Assembly: GCA_021234155.1 (NCBI GenBank)
Contig: JAJEKV010000021.1
Location: forward strand, 13,389,760-13,453,759
Origin: Isoetes taiwanensis
Lineage: Eukaryota > Streptophyta > Lycopodiopsida > Isoetales > Isoetaceae
DNA length: 64,000 nucleotides
Reading direction: 5' to 3'
The notes under the pieces are model-generated. The model searched no databases and had not been told where the DNA came from. It was given only the letters and a program-made list of their open reading frames with translations. Positions 43,328 through 53,545 of the stretch are shown one piece after another (the stretch's first letter is position 1; each line of letters starts with the position of its first letter). A program made the position numbers and the translations under genes.

Positions 43328-45516
43328 CTACTCACCGATAAATAATTTGAAAGTTGGTAGATAAAACAAGGGAAACAAGGAAAACAAGGAAAAGTACCTG
43401 TTTGTAAGAATTTTGATAAGGTCCTTTGCTGGAAACCTGAGTCCCGGAAATTCTTGTTCCAGTACCATAGTCACATTTCGTAGAATAGTTTTATGATCAA
43501 ATCCATTTTCAATGAACCCATTCATTATCCTGCCCATATCAGCAACAGCGTCTCTAGCATTGCTATGTGTATAAAGACACGGCATAACCTGTGAACAAAT
43601 GACCTTGCTGGCCTGGAAATAGGGCCGACAGCTGTCCGCAAGCACGTATTTCTTTGCAGCAAAGGGTAGTGAGTCCCTTTTGTCATACTTGGAGGTTTTA
43701 AAGACACCCAGACTAGCATCAATAATTCTGATTTTCATGTTCAGAAAATTAGCGGTAAGCCCAATCCTTTCTGGCCGTGTGTTCCCAATGAAATTAGAAG
43801 TCTCCTCTTTGATTTCCAGATAGTCCATGTTGTATATGCGTATTCTAGCAGTTTTATCAAAGAATTCACTAGGATTTCCACAATTTATTAGTAACAAATC
43901 ATCCATGTATCTAAATGAGCTTTTGAATCTCTCTATTTCCTTGTATCTTCCTACCTCAGCTAGTTTTAGAATAAAGTGTACTTCATACCAAGCTAGGTAT
44001 AAGTTACACCAGCTGGGAGAACAAGAAAATCCCATTGGTATTCCACTACACTGCCTCCACGCCAATTCATTGTTGCACAACCAACAATTTCTGAGCAGCC
44101 AAACATTCATACTGCAGAATTCTTCACATGTTATTTCAGTCCAGCATTCCGGTTGTTTACCTTTGGTGTTCCATTTTGTAATAAAAGCACCATTGCTAGA
44201 TCTGGACTGTTTGTAGAACAGTTTAGTTTTCGGGTTCATTTTCCTTTGAAAATGAAATGCCTTTGTAATAATCTTTTCTATGATAGAGCAAAGGCCCTCC
44301 CCGCCCTCCAAAGGGATTGATTCAAAGCACTTGGTGATGTCTGCCACGTATATACTATGAATCTTTTTGGGTAAATTCAAGGATACTTGATAAACGGAGT
44401 CGACTAGCCAGTTAGGGCTAAACCCTTTTGGGCAAAATATTTTCACATTCTTGCATAGATCCCTGGTTATCTGCGGCCAGATCTCAATGATATTTTTCAG
44501 ACCTTGGGACACAAGATTAGCTAATTCAGAAAAAACTGATCCATGGGCATTGGTTATCCACCTAAAGCTGTTTTTATGTGCTTTGTAAATGCACAACAGA
44601 TATGGTAGTCTAGGTACCTCCTCTAGATTGTACATAGGGATGAACTCAGAAATGCTAATGCTCATTTCTTTTTGTATCACATTGACTGGAACAGAGCTGG
44701 AAATGAAGTCTACACTACTCAGACGAGTCAAAGCTAGGTTTTTAGCCAAGAAAGGACACATGAAGCTGGGATTGTTCGTGGCTTTATCCACTCCAGCCAC
44801 ATATAAGTTTTTCTTGATCCATTCGAGATTACTGATAGCATCTTCATCGTCTTCAAGAATATAATGGGAGATTTTGCCCTTGTTGCTGCTAAGATACGCT
44901 TTTAGCAATCCGAGCACCCTTTCTCTAAAGGCAGTTTCAATCAATTGCATGGCTTTGTGGTCTAGATCTTTAATATCTAGGGCCATTCTGTTGACCATGA
45001 GAAAGGAATGGAGGCCCTCCAAGGTTGCATTCAAGCATTCATTGATATCCATCCTCCTATGAGGAATGTGATTCAGCCCTTTCTTTAGAAGGTTCCTTAA
45101 ATTTTTGTTTCTAACAATGTTGAAGTCCGTAGTTAGAACGTGCCCATGCTGTTTGTCAATATAGTCAACCAGAGATTGGTTAGAGCAGGGGCATTTGGGG
45201 ACCTTCTTGTCAACAAATGTGTGGAATGGTTTATAGATGAGATCTGAAAGTTTGGCACAGTATTTCCAACTAAACATTGTTTCACTAACAGCCTCAAGGC
45301 CAATTTCTCCAAAATAGGTAGGTATGATGTCATTCAAAACATCCCTGATTCGAACGGCATCCATGAGTCTAGAACAGTAGGTGAGATGTACTATGAGTTT
45401 TTTATCCTTTTTTCCATTGGCCTTTATGTAAATCCGGTTGTTCGTGTCCATTTCCAGCCATCTAGGTTCGTTTGCTTCATCAGCGTCTGGTTCCTGTATG
45501 GGATCCAGAGTAAGCA
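43328..45516 (-). CDS. E1 ORF2: reverse transcriptase of uncommon type
   Basis: About 729 residues. The first ATG lies at 45451; the frame is open upstream to an acceptor (CACCCTTAG|TGC) at 45516, so an upstream exon is possible. RT motifs are clear: fingers PYLLCIYKAHKNSFRWI (about 305-321), motif A VADITKCFESIP with Asp 393, motif B GIPMGFSCSPSWCNLYL (492-508), catalytic YMDD (537-540), motif D LEIKEE (567) and motif E FLNMKI. After RT comes KYDKRDSLPFAAKKYVLADS, which I associate with a poorly classified RT group seen in protists, algae and invertebrates. An insertion of about 60 residues separates motifs A and B. No endonuclease or RNase H is recognisable. It may be a Penelope- or telomerase-side RT, or an rvt-type gene. 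All key catalytic residues are present. Confidence 0.85.
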
Positions 45517-45902
45517 CTAAGGGTGGACAAGTTTGTTACCCTAACCTAGTTTAAGAAAACTAAGATAAAAGTTTTAGATCATTCCAACCAAGTTTAGGCA
45601 GGGGTGTAAGTACGTGTGAACGCGAACTCAAATGCTCCAAATGGTTATGCTCTTCCATAAGGATCTGTAAATGGTCAAAGAATAATGCAGCCAACTCTAA
45701 TTAAATACAGGCCGTTATGTGGTTTAATGAGTGTCCATTAATCTATTATGCTATTTATTTAGATCAATACTCGTTTTAACAGGGCATTTTTATCGTATGC
45801 ATATATTATAGAGGCATAAATAACTGCCAACTAAAATAGAGCTGTTTACAGTAAATACTAGAAAAGCAACTAGATTATTTAGCAATCATGTAACTAACCT
45901 CT

Positions 45903-47534
45903 TTATGAGTCATCAAGGTCCACGATTTTAGGGTCTGCCATGAACCGAGTAGCCAGATTCACTTTAGTAACAGAAAAATCTCCCTCGTTCATTTGTTCAA
46001 CAGCAGAATTATTGGTGTTGGTGGTACCAGTGACCAGAGTGTTACTAGAGCTGCCACTTGCTCTTTCTTCATTTCTGTTACCATGGTGGAACATCCTTGG
46101 TGGATAGTAACGTGCTGCCATATTGTCAGGAGTAGCAAAGTTTGAGGGCTTTTGCTTTTTAAATCCCTGACTCTTATTGCTAACAATAGTGTTTGCAGCA
46201 CTTTTGGCATATGTCAGCGGTCTGAGCATCATATCTGCAACTAGAACCATGTGGTTTTTACCATATTTGGCTTCAACATCCATCTTGGGGTCAGCAGCAA
46301 GATCTATTGCCATGTTGCATATTGTTTTTCTGTACTTTGAGTATGAGAGGTAGGCATATACAACTTTCTGCAGGTTGTTGCTCAGAATACCAATAAAGGT
46401 CAAGAAGGCTTCAATGCATCCTAGTTCTGGAAAGACAATGTCCAGATTGTTTAGAATAGCCCACACACCTTGATCAAACCAGGTAATATTATCTCCGCAT
46501 TTTGCACAAAGCGGCGGCATTTCGCAGGCACATTTGAAGTATGGACAAAAGCACCTCCATATTTTCCTAAGAAGGAAGTCACCTTCTAGCTTTGCTACAT
46601 TTGCCATGTGATTCTTCTGATTGCAGAAAAGACCGTTAGGACAAGGGCACTCTTTCCCAAATATTGATGTGTCAAAAGGGACATTGATTTTTTCCATCTC
46701 AATGCAGTATTCCCCTCTTTCAATAACCTTGTAAGCATTATCAAGTAGAGCTTCATCAATTTCTGCCATATATTTCCAGGCTTGCACAGATATAGGTGCT
46801 CTAATGCCCAGGTTGCCACTTTCCCATAAATTTTGGGCCTGTTCCTCTCCAAGTGCTTCCACCAGACTAGGAGATAGCATAGGAAACATAGGAGTATTGT
46901 ACAGGTCCAGCCTATTCAGATTTACGCATCTCTCTTCTTCATTCAGTTCAACATGTTGCGGCAGCCTCGTTTCATCAGTGGGAGTTGCCTCTTGCTGAGG
47001 GGCTCCTACCAGACCCATAGCCGTGCTGCTAAACAGCCTATTGCCAAGTCTGGGTGTTGTTTTTTCCTTGGCTTTTTCAGTGGGCCTGGGTGGATTGACT
47101 TTTCTTGCCACTTTTTGCTTCCCTTTCTTTTTGTCTTCTTCACCATAGTTTCTCAAAAGCCAGCCTTCAGTCTGGTCAAAGACTTTTTCAAAATTATCAT
47201 CCACTTCAGTTCTGTTGCAAATAAGCTCTTGCATGCTATTGTATACTATGTCAATAAGGTTTGTATAGTCCTCGGGTTTACTCTTCATCTTTTCAAAGAG
47301 GACACAAAGCCATTCACTGAAGCCAAGATGTGCAACAGCGGGCAGTCTGCTATCTGTCAGGCTTAATTCCAGCTCAATAATCCGTTTTTGTATAACTGAA
47401 TTATTGAAGCATACTATGACCGTTTGAACTGCTTTGTTTGGTACCTGGCAGTTGAGTGCAGGATATCCAATTTTCCTGAGCTCTGGAATCCAAAGTAATT
47501 CCTTGTCCACGTCAATGGGACCTTTAACAGCTGC
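45903..47534 (-). CDS. E1 ORF1: Cys-rich protein, possible nucleic-acid-binding partner
   Basis: The 535-residue frame lies 390 bp upstream of the RT ORF. The frame begins after a good splice acceptor (TTCTTAACAG|GCA at 47534) and has no ATG near its start, so an upstream exon is likely; a matching donor GTATGT lies at about 47649. A basic stretch (KKKGKQKVARKVNPPRPTEK, about 128-147) precedes a Cys/His cluster at 288-338: CPCPNGLFC with a nearby His, then CFCPYFKCACEMPPLCAKC. The C-terminus is polar and Asn/Ser-rich. Size and position suggest a Gag-like or RNA-binding role for the RT element, but no named domain is recognised. Confidence 0.6.
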   Translation of the reverse strand, partial: AAVKGPIDVDKELLWIPELRKIGYPALNCQVPNKAVQTVIVCFNNSVIQKRIIELELSLTDSRLPAVAHLGFSEWLCVLFEKMKSKPEDYTNLIDIVYNSMQELICNRTEVDDNFEKVFDQTEGWLLRNYGEEDKKKGKQKVARKVNPPRPTEKAKEKTTPRLGNRLFSSTAMGLVGAPQQEATPTDETRLPQHVELNEEERCVNLNRLDLYNTPMFPMLSPSLVEALGEEQAQNLWESGNLGIRAPISVQAWKYMAEIDEALLDNAYKVIERGEYCIEMEKINVPFDTSIFGKECPCPNGLFCNQKNHMANVAKLEGDFLLRKIWRCFCPYFKCACEMPPLCAKCGDNITWFDQGVWAILNNLDIVFPELGCIEAFLTFIGILSNNLQKVVYAYLSYSKYRKTICNMAIDLAADPKMDVEAKYGKNHMVLVADMMLRPLTYAKSAANTIVSNKSQGFKKQKPSNFATPDNMAARYYPPRMFHHGNRNEERASGSSSNTLVTGTTNTNNSAVEQMNEGDFSVTKVNLATRFMADPKIVDLDDS

Positions 47535-47840
47535 CTGTTAAGAAATGTGTACTAGTTAAAATTTCTGATATAGAATATTATTAGATAAAGCATCTTAGCA
47601 GCAGAATTTTTACCATTTAACAAAGCACATACGTATAAGAAACATACGAACCAGAAGTCAAAAGTGAGAAGTCAGAAGTGAGAAGTGAAGTGAGAAGTAC
47701 AAAGCAAGACTTAAAAAGTGACAAAGTATGTAGTAACATGTATTGTAGTATGCTAAAAAGAAAGAACGAAAAAATCGTACTGAAAGTATTAGAGAAGTCA
47801 GAGTTACATGTCCTTGAACACGAGAACAGATGTTTCAGCA
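47535..47840 (-). other. E1 5' end: candidate intron and leader
   Basis: On the minus strand a donor-like GTATGTTTC at about 47649 and an acceptor at 47535 frame a 115-nt candidate intron. Upstream is a low-complexity run of CTTCTCACTTCTGACTT units (47655-47700). A short frame begins ATGCTGAAAC across the P/E1 border itself (47841), so its ATG uses one base of repeat P; this is probably fortuitous. Confidence 0.35.
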
Positions 47841-50800
47841 TATATACTTTCCTTTTGCTAGGGTCTAATCTAGCCTAAGCCTCTACTCCGTCAGAGCATG
47901 AGAATTTCTGCCCTGGCACTACCCAGGCCCTGAGCATTTTCTGAACTGCTACTGTAGTATTGCTACATGTTTACAAGGTATTATGCTTTAATGCATCTCC
48001 ACTTCAATCACATTCTATATTATTCTAGTACGTTTAGAGGCATGACCAATTCAGCTTCATGGCCAACTCTTTGGTATATTCTGACATTTCATGCTGCTAA
48101 AAAGCGAAAACCTTGAGGTAAAGTTCAAACAAGAACTCCAAAGCATGTTCTAAGTGACACTGCTAAAGTATTTGCTGTTGCATGCACATTTACAGTAGTT
48201 AAAATCAAGTATTATCTTAGGGTGCATTAAATGCAAATACAACCTTAGGCTGCCCAGCTAGTGTGTGGCATTAGGTTCCTTATTTTTTAAGCCATCAATG
48301 CCATTATATGCTACAGCCTTGTTCAATTTATATCATTTAAGCAAAGCAAAGGTTAAGATCCTACTTTATGTATCTCAGCCTGCAAGTGTATTCAGCAATT
48401 TCCATTCTTATTATGACTCTTATTTTGAGGTACCATGAAGCAAGTAAAAGCCCAAAACCATGTGGCCTACATTCTTGGAATGCATCAGTGCATTCAGCTA
48501 AACAATGCTATAGTGGACTGTATTTCTATCAGCCTTAATTATTTAGTGTAGAAATGTACAGGATTGTGGCCTTGAAGTAATTAAAGGGTGTTTCTAGTAT
48601 AGACCAGCTTCCTGCCTAGAATTATGTAGTCAAATTTCAGCCTTTGTATTCTTATATTAATCATGCTTCACATGCATAAATAAAATGCAGCCATGCTCTA
48701 TTTTTTTCGAAAAGTAAAAGTGAAAGTGATCTATAAAATTCAGATTGCCATTTTTTGGATATGTTTCAGTTTACTAAAGCACCAAATTCATTGATGCTAG
48801 TGTCAATGTCATATCCATAGTATAGATTCACAAGTAGAGATTGTTTAATCACCCAAACATAAGCTAAATGAACTGCAGTTTTCTAGTAACAAGAGAAGCA
48901 AAAGGAAAACTGAAAGTGGGTTCTTCCATCAAAATAGCTGCTCCAGGTTTGACTAGTCTTTGAAAATCGCCCATAGCTCATACATCCTAGCAGTCCATAA
49001 AATTCAGTAAAAGGGGGGAGCTCCACGTTACCTGCAGCCAACCAGACCTACATTAGCAAGAAATTGGTAAAGAGGAGAGGGCCGTCAGGTAAGCAAGGGG
49101 AGGAATCCCCGGTTTTTATCCGGCTCCTTTAGATTTTAGATGCAAAGGATGTGCATAATAAAGAAAGTAAGTGCTCTAAAAATCCAGCAAAATGTTCATC
49201 CATGTATATGATATACCAAAAAACGTCAAAGTCAATGCCATATCCAGAACCAAGTATATGATCAAGATAAGACTTAAATAAAAACTCGCCGAATAGTCAT
49301 ATTCCATGTTCTGTCACCTGCTGGTTAAGCCACTGGAAGTGGTCTTTATTCCTAAATCATCACTGTGCATTTTTCTTGTAGCAAATGAAGCATAAGGCAT
49401 ACAATTAAATAGAAAAACCAGTATTTTTCTTATTTTAAAAGGCTGGAATAGTGACTGAATCTTATTAACAGCAGCATTATGCAAGTGTGATCACCTTGCA
49501 ATGTGAAAAAACAAGACCATGATTTTGTGTAAACTTCTGCAGCAGCATGCATTTTATGGCCGAAATCATATGGGCATGCATCAATCATTCTTCACAGGTC
49601 CGAGAACGATTAGAGCATGCATGACTCTAACTTATGTGGCATCAGGAGTCGGAATCAGCAATGGAACACTTTATAGCTATTTCTAGTCCTGGAATTCAAA
49701 TTAGCTATCTATGTTTAGACCTCATGATGCGCTTCGTCCAGATTCATGATGTTATGGTCTCCGTCCTTTGCATTCGTCACCGGATTGTTGTACAAAGGAT
49801 CACGGTCCTCCCTAGATGCTCCAGCCTTTGCATTTGCTGCTATTTGTAAACACTTGCGAATAACATTTGCCGCTTCAGTGTTCTTGTTTTTGACAATGCA
49901 CTTTCTGTTAGCAAAATCCGCTTTTGTTCCCTTTTTATTCTTGGCCCCAGGTGGTCTACCAGCTCCACGCTTCGGCCCCATTGTTCAGATAGAACAGGGT
50001 ATGCTAAGGTTAGTGTCAAAGCTTGGAAAGGCAGGGCCGGAACAGAGTTTCTACGAAAATTGTATTTGATGGGAAACGTAAGTGAAGAATGCCATGCCAT
50101 ATTTGGCGCAAAAATGGCCATTGAATTCAGGCGTCTGCCATAAATAAGGGAGATCTCCCCAGAAATATTCAGCTAATAACATAAGGATTTAGCCCTCGAT
50201 ATTAAACAGGCCCAGATCTTGAGGCCATTATGGCCTTAGCAATTTAGACAATTAAGTTAATAGGTGGAAAATAATACAATGGTAATGTATTATTCCTCCT
50301 CATATAAATTACCTACACCGGCATATACAATGGTCATGCAAATCCATGTCAACGGGCTATGGTATTTTTCTCGGTTAGATGATAGGCAACCTTTACGGTA
50401 TGTACTTAAGGGAGTCTAGCTGTATCTGTCACTTCCCAAGTCTGATCAAGATATTCTATCATTAATGCTGAAGACTAGCAAAGCGAGGGCAGAACAAAGT
50501 CTTAAGTGAAGAAATCTAAGTGAATAAATCTAAGTGAAGAAATCCTTGCTTAATTTGCTGTGCATATAGCCATTGAATTAAGGCGTTTGCTATACATTCA
50601 GTCATGGGAGATCTCCCCAGAAATACTCAGTCTTTGCCATAAAGATTTGGCTCCTAGTTTTAAACAATTCTACGAATTGAGGCAGTGTGGTCTTTGAGCT
50701 CTTAGAAAAATCGATTAGAAAGCTGGTAAATCGAACAATAGTCATATTTTTGAACTTAGAGATACTCTATGCCTCATAAATCAAAAATAGCCTTAACATA

Positions 50801-50911
50801 GCTTTTTTTTCCTTTTCAAGATAAGATGTGGCCAAGGCTTTTATCTTTCTGTTTGGCGCCCTATATTTACTGCCTTTTAACATAGGGATTAAGTCCATCC
50901 GTCTCCTACCG
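47841..50911. repeat. Direct repeat P, right copy (3.07 kb)
   Basis: 3,071 bp, nearly identical to 40107-43197. It is followed without any spacer by repeat Q at 50911, the two repeats sharing one G at the border. It contains an intact AT-hook-like ORF (49715-49981, minus strand). Confidence 0.95.
49715..49981 (-). CDS. AT-hook-like small protein (88 residues) in repeat P
   Basis: The frame starts MGPKRGAGRPPGAKNKKGTK. The GRPPGxKNK core with flanking Lys/Arg is an AT-hook, a minor-groove AT-binding motif. The remainder is basic and Ala/Asn-rich (CLQIAANAKAGASREDRD) and ends in an acidic tail after NIMNLDEAHHEV. It may be one exon of a longer gene. It lies within the direct repeat on the same strand as the RT element; the left repeat copy has lost both ends by frameshift. 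It could be an element-encoded DNA-binding protein or part of the host sequence that was duplicated. Confidence 0.45.
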   Translation of the reverse strand: MGPKRGAGRPPGAKNKKGTKADFANRKCIVKNKNTEAANVIRKCLQIAANAKAGASREDRDPLYNNPVTNAKDGDHNIMNLDEAHHEV

Positions 50912-51939
50912 TTGCACAAATTGCAAAGCGGCGCCAAGATTTAGCGGTAAGATCCACCAAAAGGATATACAGAGGATTTCACTTCCCATCGAGGATGTAA
51001 ATAGATGCAGATAGGTCTGTCATTGATGGATATAGCCTTACTGCTTTACAAATCCGCTAAAAGATTATTGAAATGAGAAGAACGTACCATGATAGACCAT
51101 TTGAGCATGCCACTGTTCTGGAAACCAATACGGTACTGCGTGCAGGTCAGTCACCTAACCATTCCGGCCGTTTCATCTCAGGCTCATACGAACCCTAACC
51201 TGCGCTCTACGAAACAGTCTCGTTCACTAGGGTTTAGAGTATACCCATATTCGTGTGAGTGGATATTCGTATGCTTGGAGTAGATGAGTATGGCAAGTCA
51301 AAACTTCTATGCCTATGAAGATCTAACTTTTCACCATGCATCACCTTAGTCCATAAGGGAAATTAACATTGTCAACAAAAGACATGCAAAACTTTAGCAA
51401 ACGTACCTCTCCCATAGTCTAAATTCCAAAGTGATGTCAAATAAAATAATGCTTATGAAAATTTAAACATGCAAGTTAACTTTTCTTGGAAAAGACAAGT
51501 GGCAACAATGCCTTATATGAGAAAAAGGTGCATGCATGAAAGTCTAAAAAGTGCATGCATGGAAGTTAAGCATGGTAAACGTAGGAATGAAAACCACTTT
51601 TGTTTAAGTCAAAACCAATACCTTGGAATTTATCAAAAAGCTCTTGTAACTTCTCGTTTTTTCCAAATATTATTGTATCTATTGGCATGCCATCCCATGC
51701 ACCGAGGACGAGGTGTGCGCCTACTCCATTGGATATAGAAAATTAAACCATGCCTTGGTGTGTCACAAGTAATAGCCCTTCATGTTTGTGTAGCAATCCC
51801 AGATCCTTGGGTGCACCCTAGAAATCCCAGCAACATGGATTACAGTTTTAGCAAGAAAATGCTGATGATGAATATGGTATATCCACGTAAGAAGATCCAT
51901 CTATGATGTTACATTGTGCCTATGCCAGCCTTTGGATAT
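50911..51939. repeat. Direct repeat Q, left copy (1.03 kb)
   Basis: Nearly identical to 55295-56307, with indels of about 12, 11 and 3 bp and almost no substitutions. It begins GTTGCACAAATTGCAAAGCG and ends GGATAT, where X's TA-rich tail starts. The minus strand holds exon-like pieces (VGAHLVLGAWDGMPIDTIIF followed by a donor GTATTGG near 51622), so Q may be part of a host gene. Confidence 0.93.
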
Positions 51940-52096
51940 ATAGATATATAGATATATATATATAAAATTTTAGCCTACCTCCTTCCGGGAAGCGAGGTAG
52001 GGCCCCTGTTTTTAGTACATAGGGAACAGGAGGGGTCCCTATGTACATAGGGAACCATCCCGCAACCTATGTGTTCCTATAGGAACTTTGTCTCCC
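51940..52096 (-). promoter_or_regulatory. X 3'-terminal tail and stem-loops
   Basis: The tail TATATAGATATATAG-(TA)n-AAAATTTTA is followed by GCCTACCTCCTTCCGGGAAG and CGAGGTAGGGCCCCTG, which form an 8-bp CCTACCTC/GAGGTAGG stem. Next come a perfect GTACATAGGG/CCCTATGTAC hairpin and the palindrome GTTCCTATAGGAAC at 52072-52085. The first block matches E1 at 43238-43270. Confidence 0.65.
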
Positions 52097-52159
52097 TAAA
52101 ACAGATTAGGACACAGAATAGGACACAGAACTGTAAAGAATTGAAACCATAGACTTACT

Positions 52160-52798
52160 TGTATATTTTGAGCTCTTCCGCGAGAGTGCTGATATTGCAT
52201 TGTATCTTTGAACTTGTAATCAGTCAAGGGAAATCCACATCCTGAAGTGCTTTGTACAAAGACCGCCATGGTAAACCAATGGAGATGTACATCTTCAAAT
52301 TCTTGTCCCATGTAAAAGAATCATAAACTTCGAGAAAAAAACAAAAATGCCCATTATTCTGTTTATCATTAACAAGGGTAAATATCCAATATCAGTGAAA
52401 CCCATGTTTCTGGTTTTATGCAGTTTTTGTGTATCATATGATCAATGAGATCAATCGAACATGTAATGCCATGTAGGCATTGAATCCAGTAGAATTGTAA
52501 CCATAAGCTTTCCCTTGCAGTTGTTTTACAGATATGCAAATTTTGAAGGTATATATACCTGTATAAATCCACGCAGCCATAAAAAATAGAAGCCTGCCCA
52601 TTTCCATTCTTGTTTATAGTAGACGTTTGTCCAGTAAGCATTGGGATCCCAGCTTGATTGAAAGCTGGTCTCTGCTAAATCTGATCATATCCATAACAGT
52701 ATCCACAAGCCATCAGCTCATCATTCCACACAGTTTGTGTAACTGAAACGGTGTTGTCAGTGACCACATGATTTACTGGAGCATTGCCTGCCCCTTCC
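52160..52798 (-). pseudogene. Exon-like coding pieces inside X
   Basis: On the minus strand, after an acceptor (TTCTTATAG at 52799), a frame reads GAGNAPVNHVVTDNTVSVTQ, then WNDELMACGYCYGYDQ. A shift to another frame gives SSWDPNAYWTNVYYKQEWKW and ends at a donor (CAG|GTATATATAC, about 52560). A further piece reads EFEDVHLHWFTMAVFVQSTS and ends at a GTAAGT donor near 52158. The amino-acid composition and splice borders look like real exons of a host gene, but the frame shift near 52688 suggests decay. The family is not recognised. Confidence 0.35.
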
Positions 52799-52889
52799 TA
52801 TAAGAAATAAATTCAGGAGTCAATATGCGTTACAAGAAACATAAATCATTAGTCTAGATTAAAAGAAGCCATAAAACCACATTCAAGTA

Positions 52890-53545
52890 CTGCCCATAAG
52901 GTTCATACTGGTTAAACCAGTAACACGAAATCTCAGAATATATACAAAGCCTAGACTTGATCCAAGGACCAAGCCCAGACATCTAACCAGGCAAGGATAT
53001 CCATTACCTGGCTAGACTTATCGGTCCCATAAGTATAAAAGGGAAACCTTATAGGCAATACCGTGAACTGCGGATCTACAGGCCTTTACTTCTTAAGTTT
53101 GATTTATACAATAAACCAGTCCAGTGTGCCTTGAAGTCTAATTTAGACTATTATTAAACCAGGAGTACATATACGAGTCTCAAAAATTTAAACCATACTT
53201 ATGCACCCTTAAGCAGACCGATAAACCTTAGATAACCACTGGTAATACAAGCTACGACCATTTCATGTGAAAAAAATGTACAAATCATGTACATGGTACC
53301 ACCCATAAGACCACTACCAGTTAAACCGGTAAACTGAAGGCGCAGAATATATACAAAGCCTGGGCCTGATCCAAAGACCAGTACCAGACATCTAACACAG
53401 ACCAAGATATCTTAGCCTGGCCAGACTTATCAGTTCCATGTTTTATAGTAAGGATAATCTTATAGGGGTACCATGGTCTGATTTAGACACTTATCAAGCT
53501 AAAAGCACATAAACGAGTTTCAAACATTTAAACCACACTTGTTTA
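52890..53545. repeat. Diverged tandem duplication inside X
   Basis: Two blocks about 390 bp apart share GAATATATACAAAGCCT, GATCCAA(G/A)GACCA, CAGACATCTAAC, a TTATAGG block, a GATTTAGAC or AATTTAGAC phrase and ACGAGT(C/T)TCAAA. Similarity is roughly 80 percent by eye. Confidence 0.7.

Larger units (their letters stand above)
43198..47840 (-). mobile_element. E1: reverse-transcriptase element between the two P repeats
   Basis: This 4.64-kb unique segment sits between two near-identical 3.1-kb direct repeats. In sense orientation (minus strand) it carries a candidate 5' intron, a Cys-rich ORF (ORF1), a reverse transcriptase ORF (ORF2), a structured 3' end (43235-43326) and a TA-rich tail (43198-43234) that abuts repeat P. 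Both ORFs are free of stops and frameshifts, suggesting recent activity. No integrase, RNase H, GIY-YIG, apurinic or restriction-like endonuclease is visible. It could be a Penelope-like or otherwise unclassified retroelement, or a captured RT-related cellular gene. Confidence 0.75.

Noticed and set aside
43328-47534. E1 as a standard LINE
   Set aside because: No apurinic-type or restriction-like endonuclease is seen, the RT motifs differ from LINE RT, and the tail is TA-rich, not poly(A).
40107-50911. P repeats as ordinary LTRs of a gypsy or copia element
   Set aside because: No TG...CA ends, no primer-binding site or polypurine tract, no integrase or RNase H in the internal region, and no short target duplication outside. 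Q directly abuts P without a spacer. It remains an alternative for non-standard elements only.
51089-51738. Plus-strand ORFs duplicated in both Q copies
   Set aside because: Duplication of the DNA explains their presence twice. They lack domains, and the minus strand has better exon-like borders.
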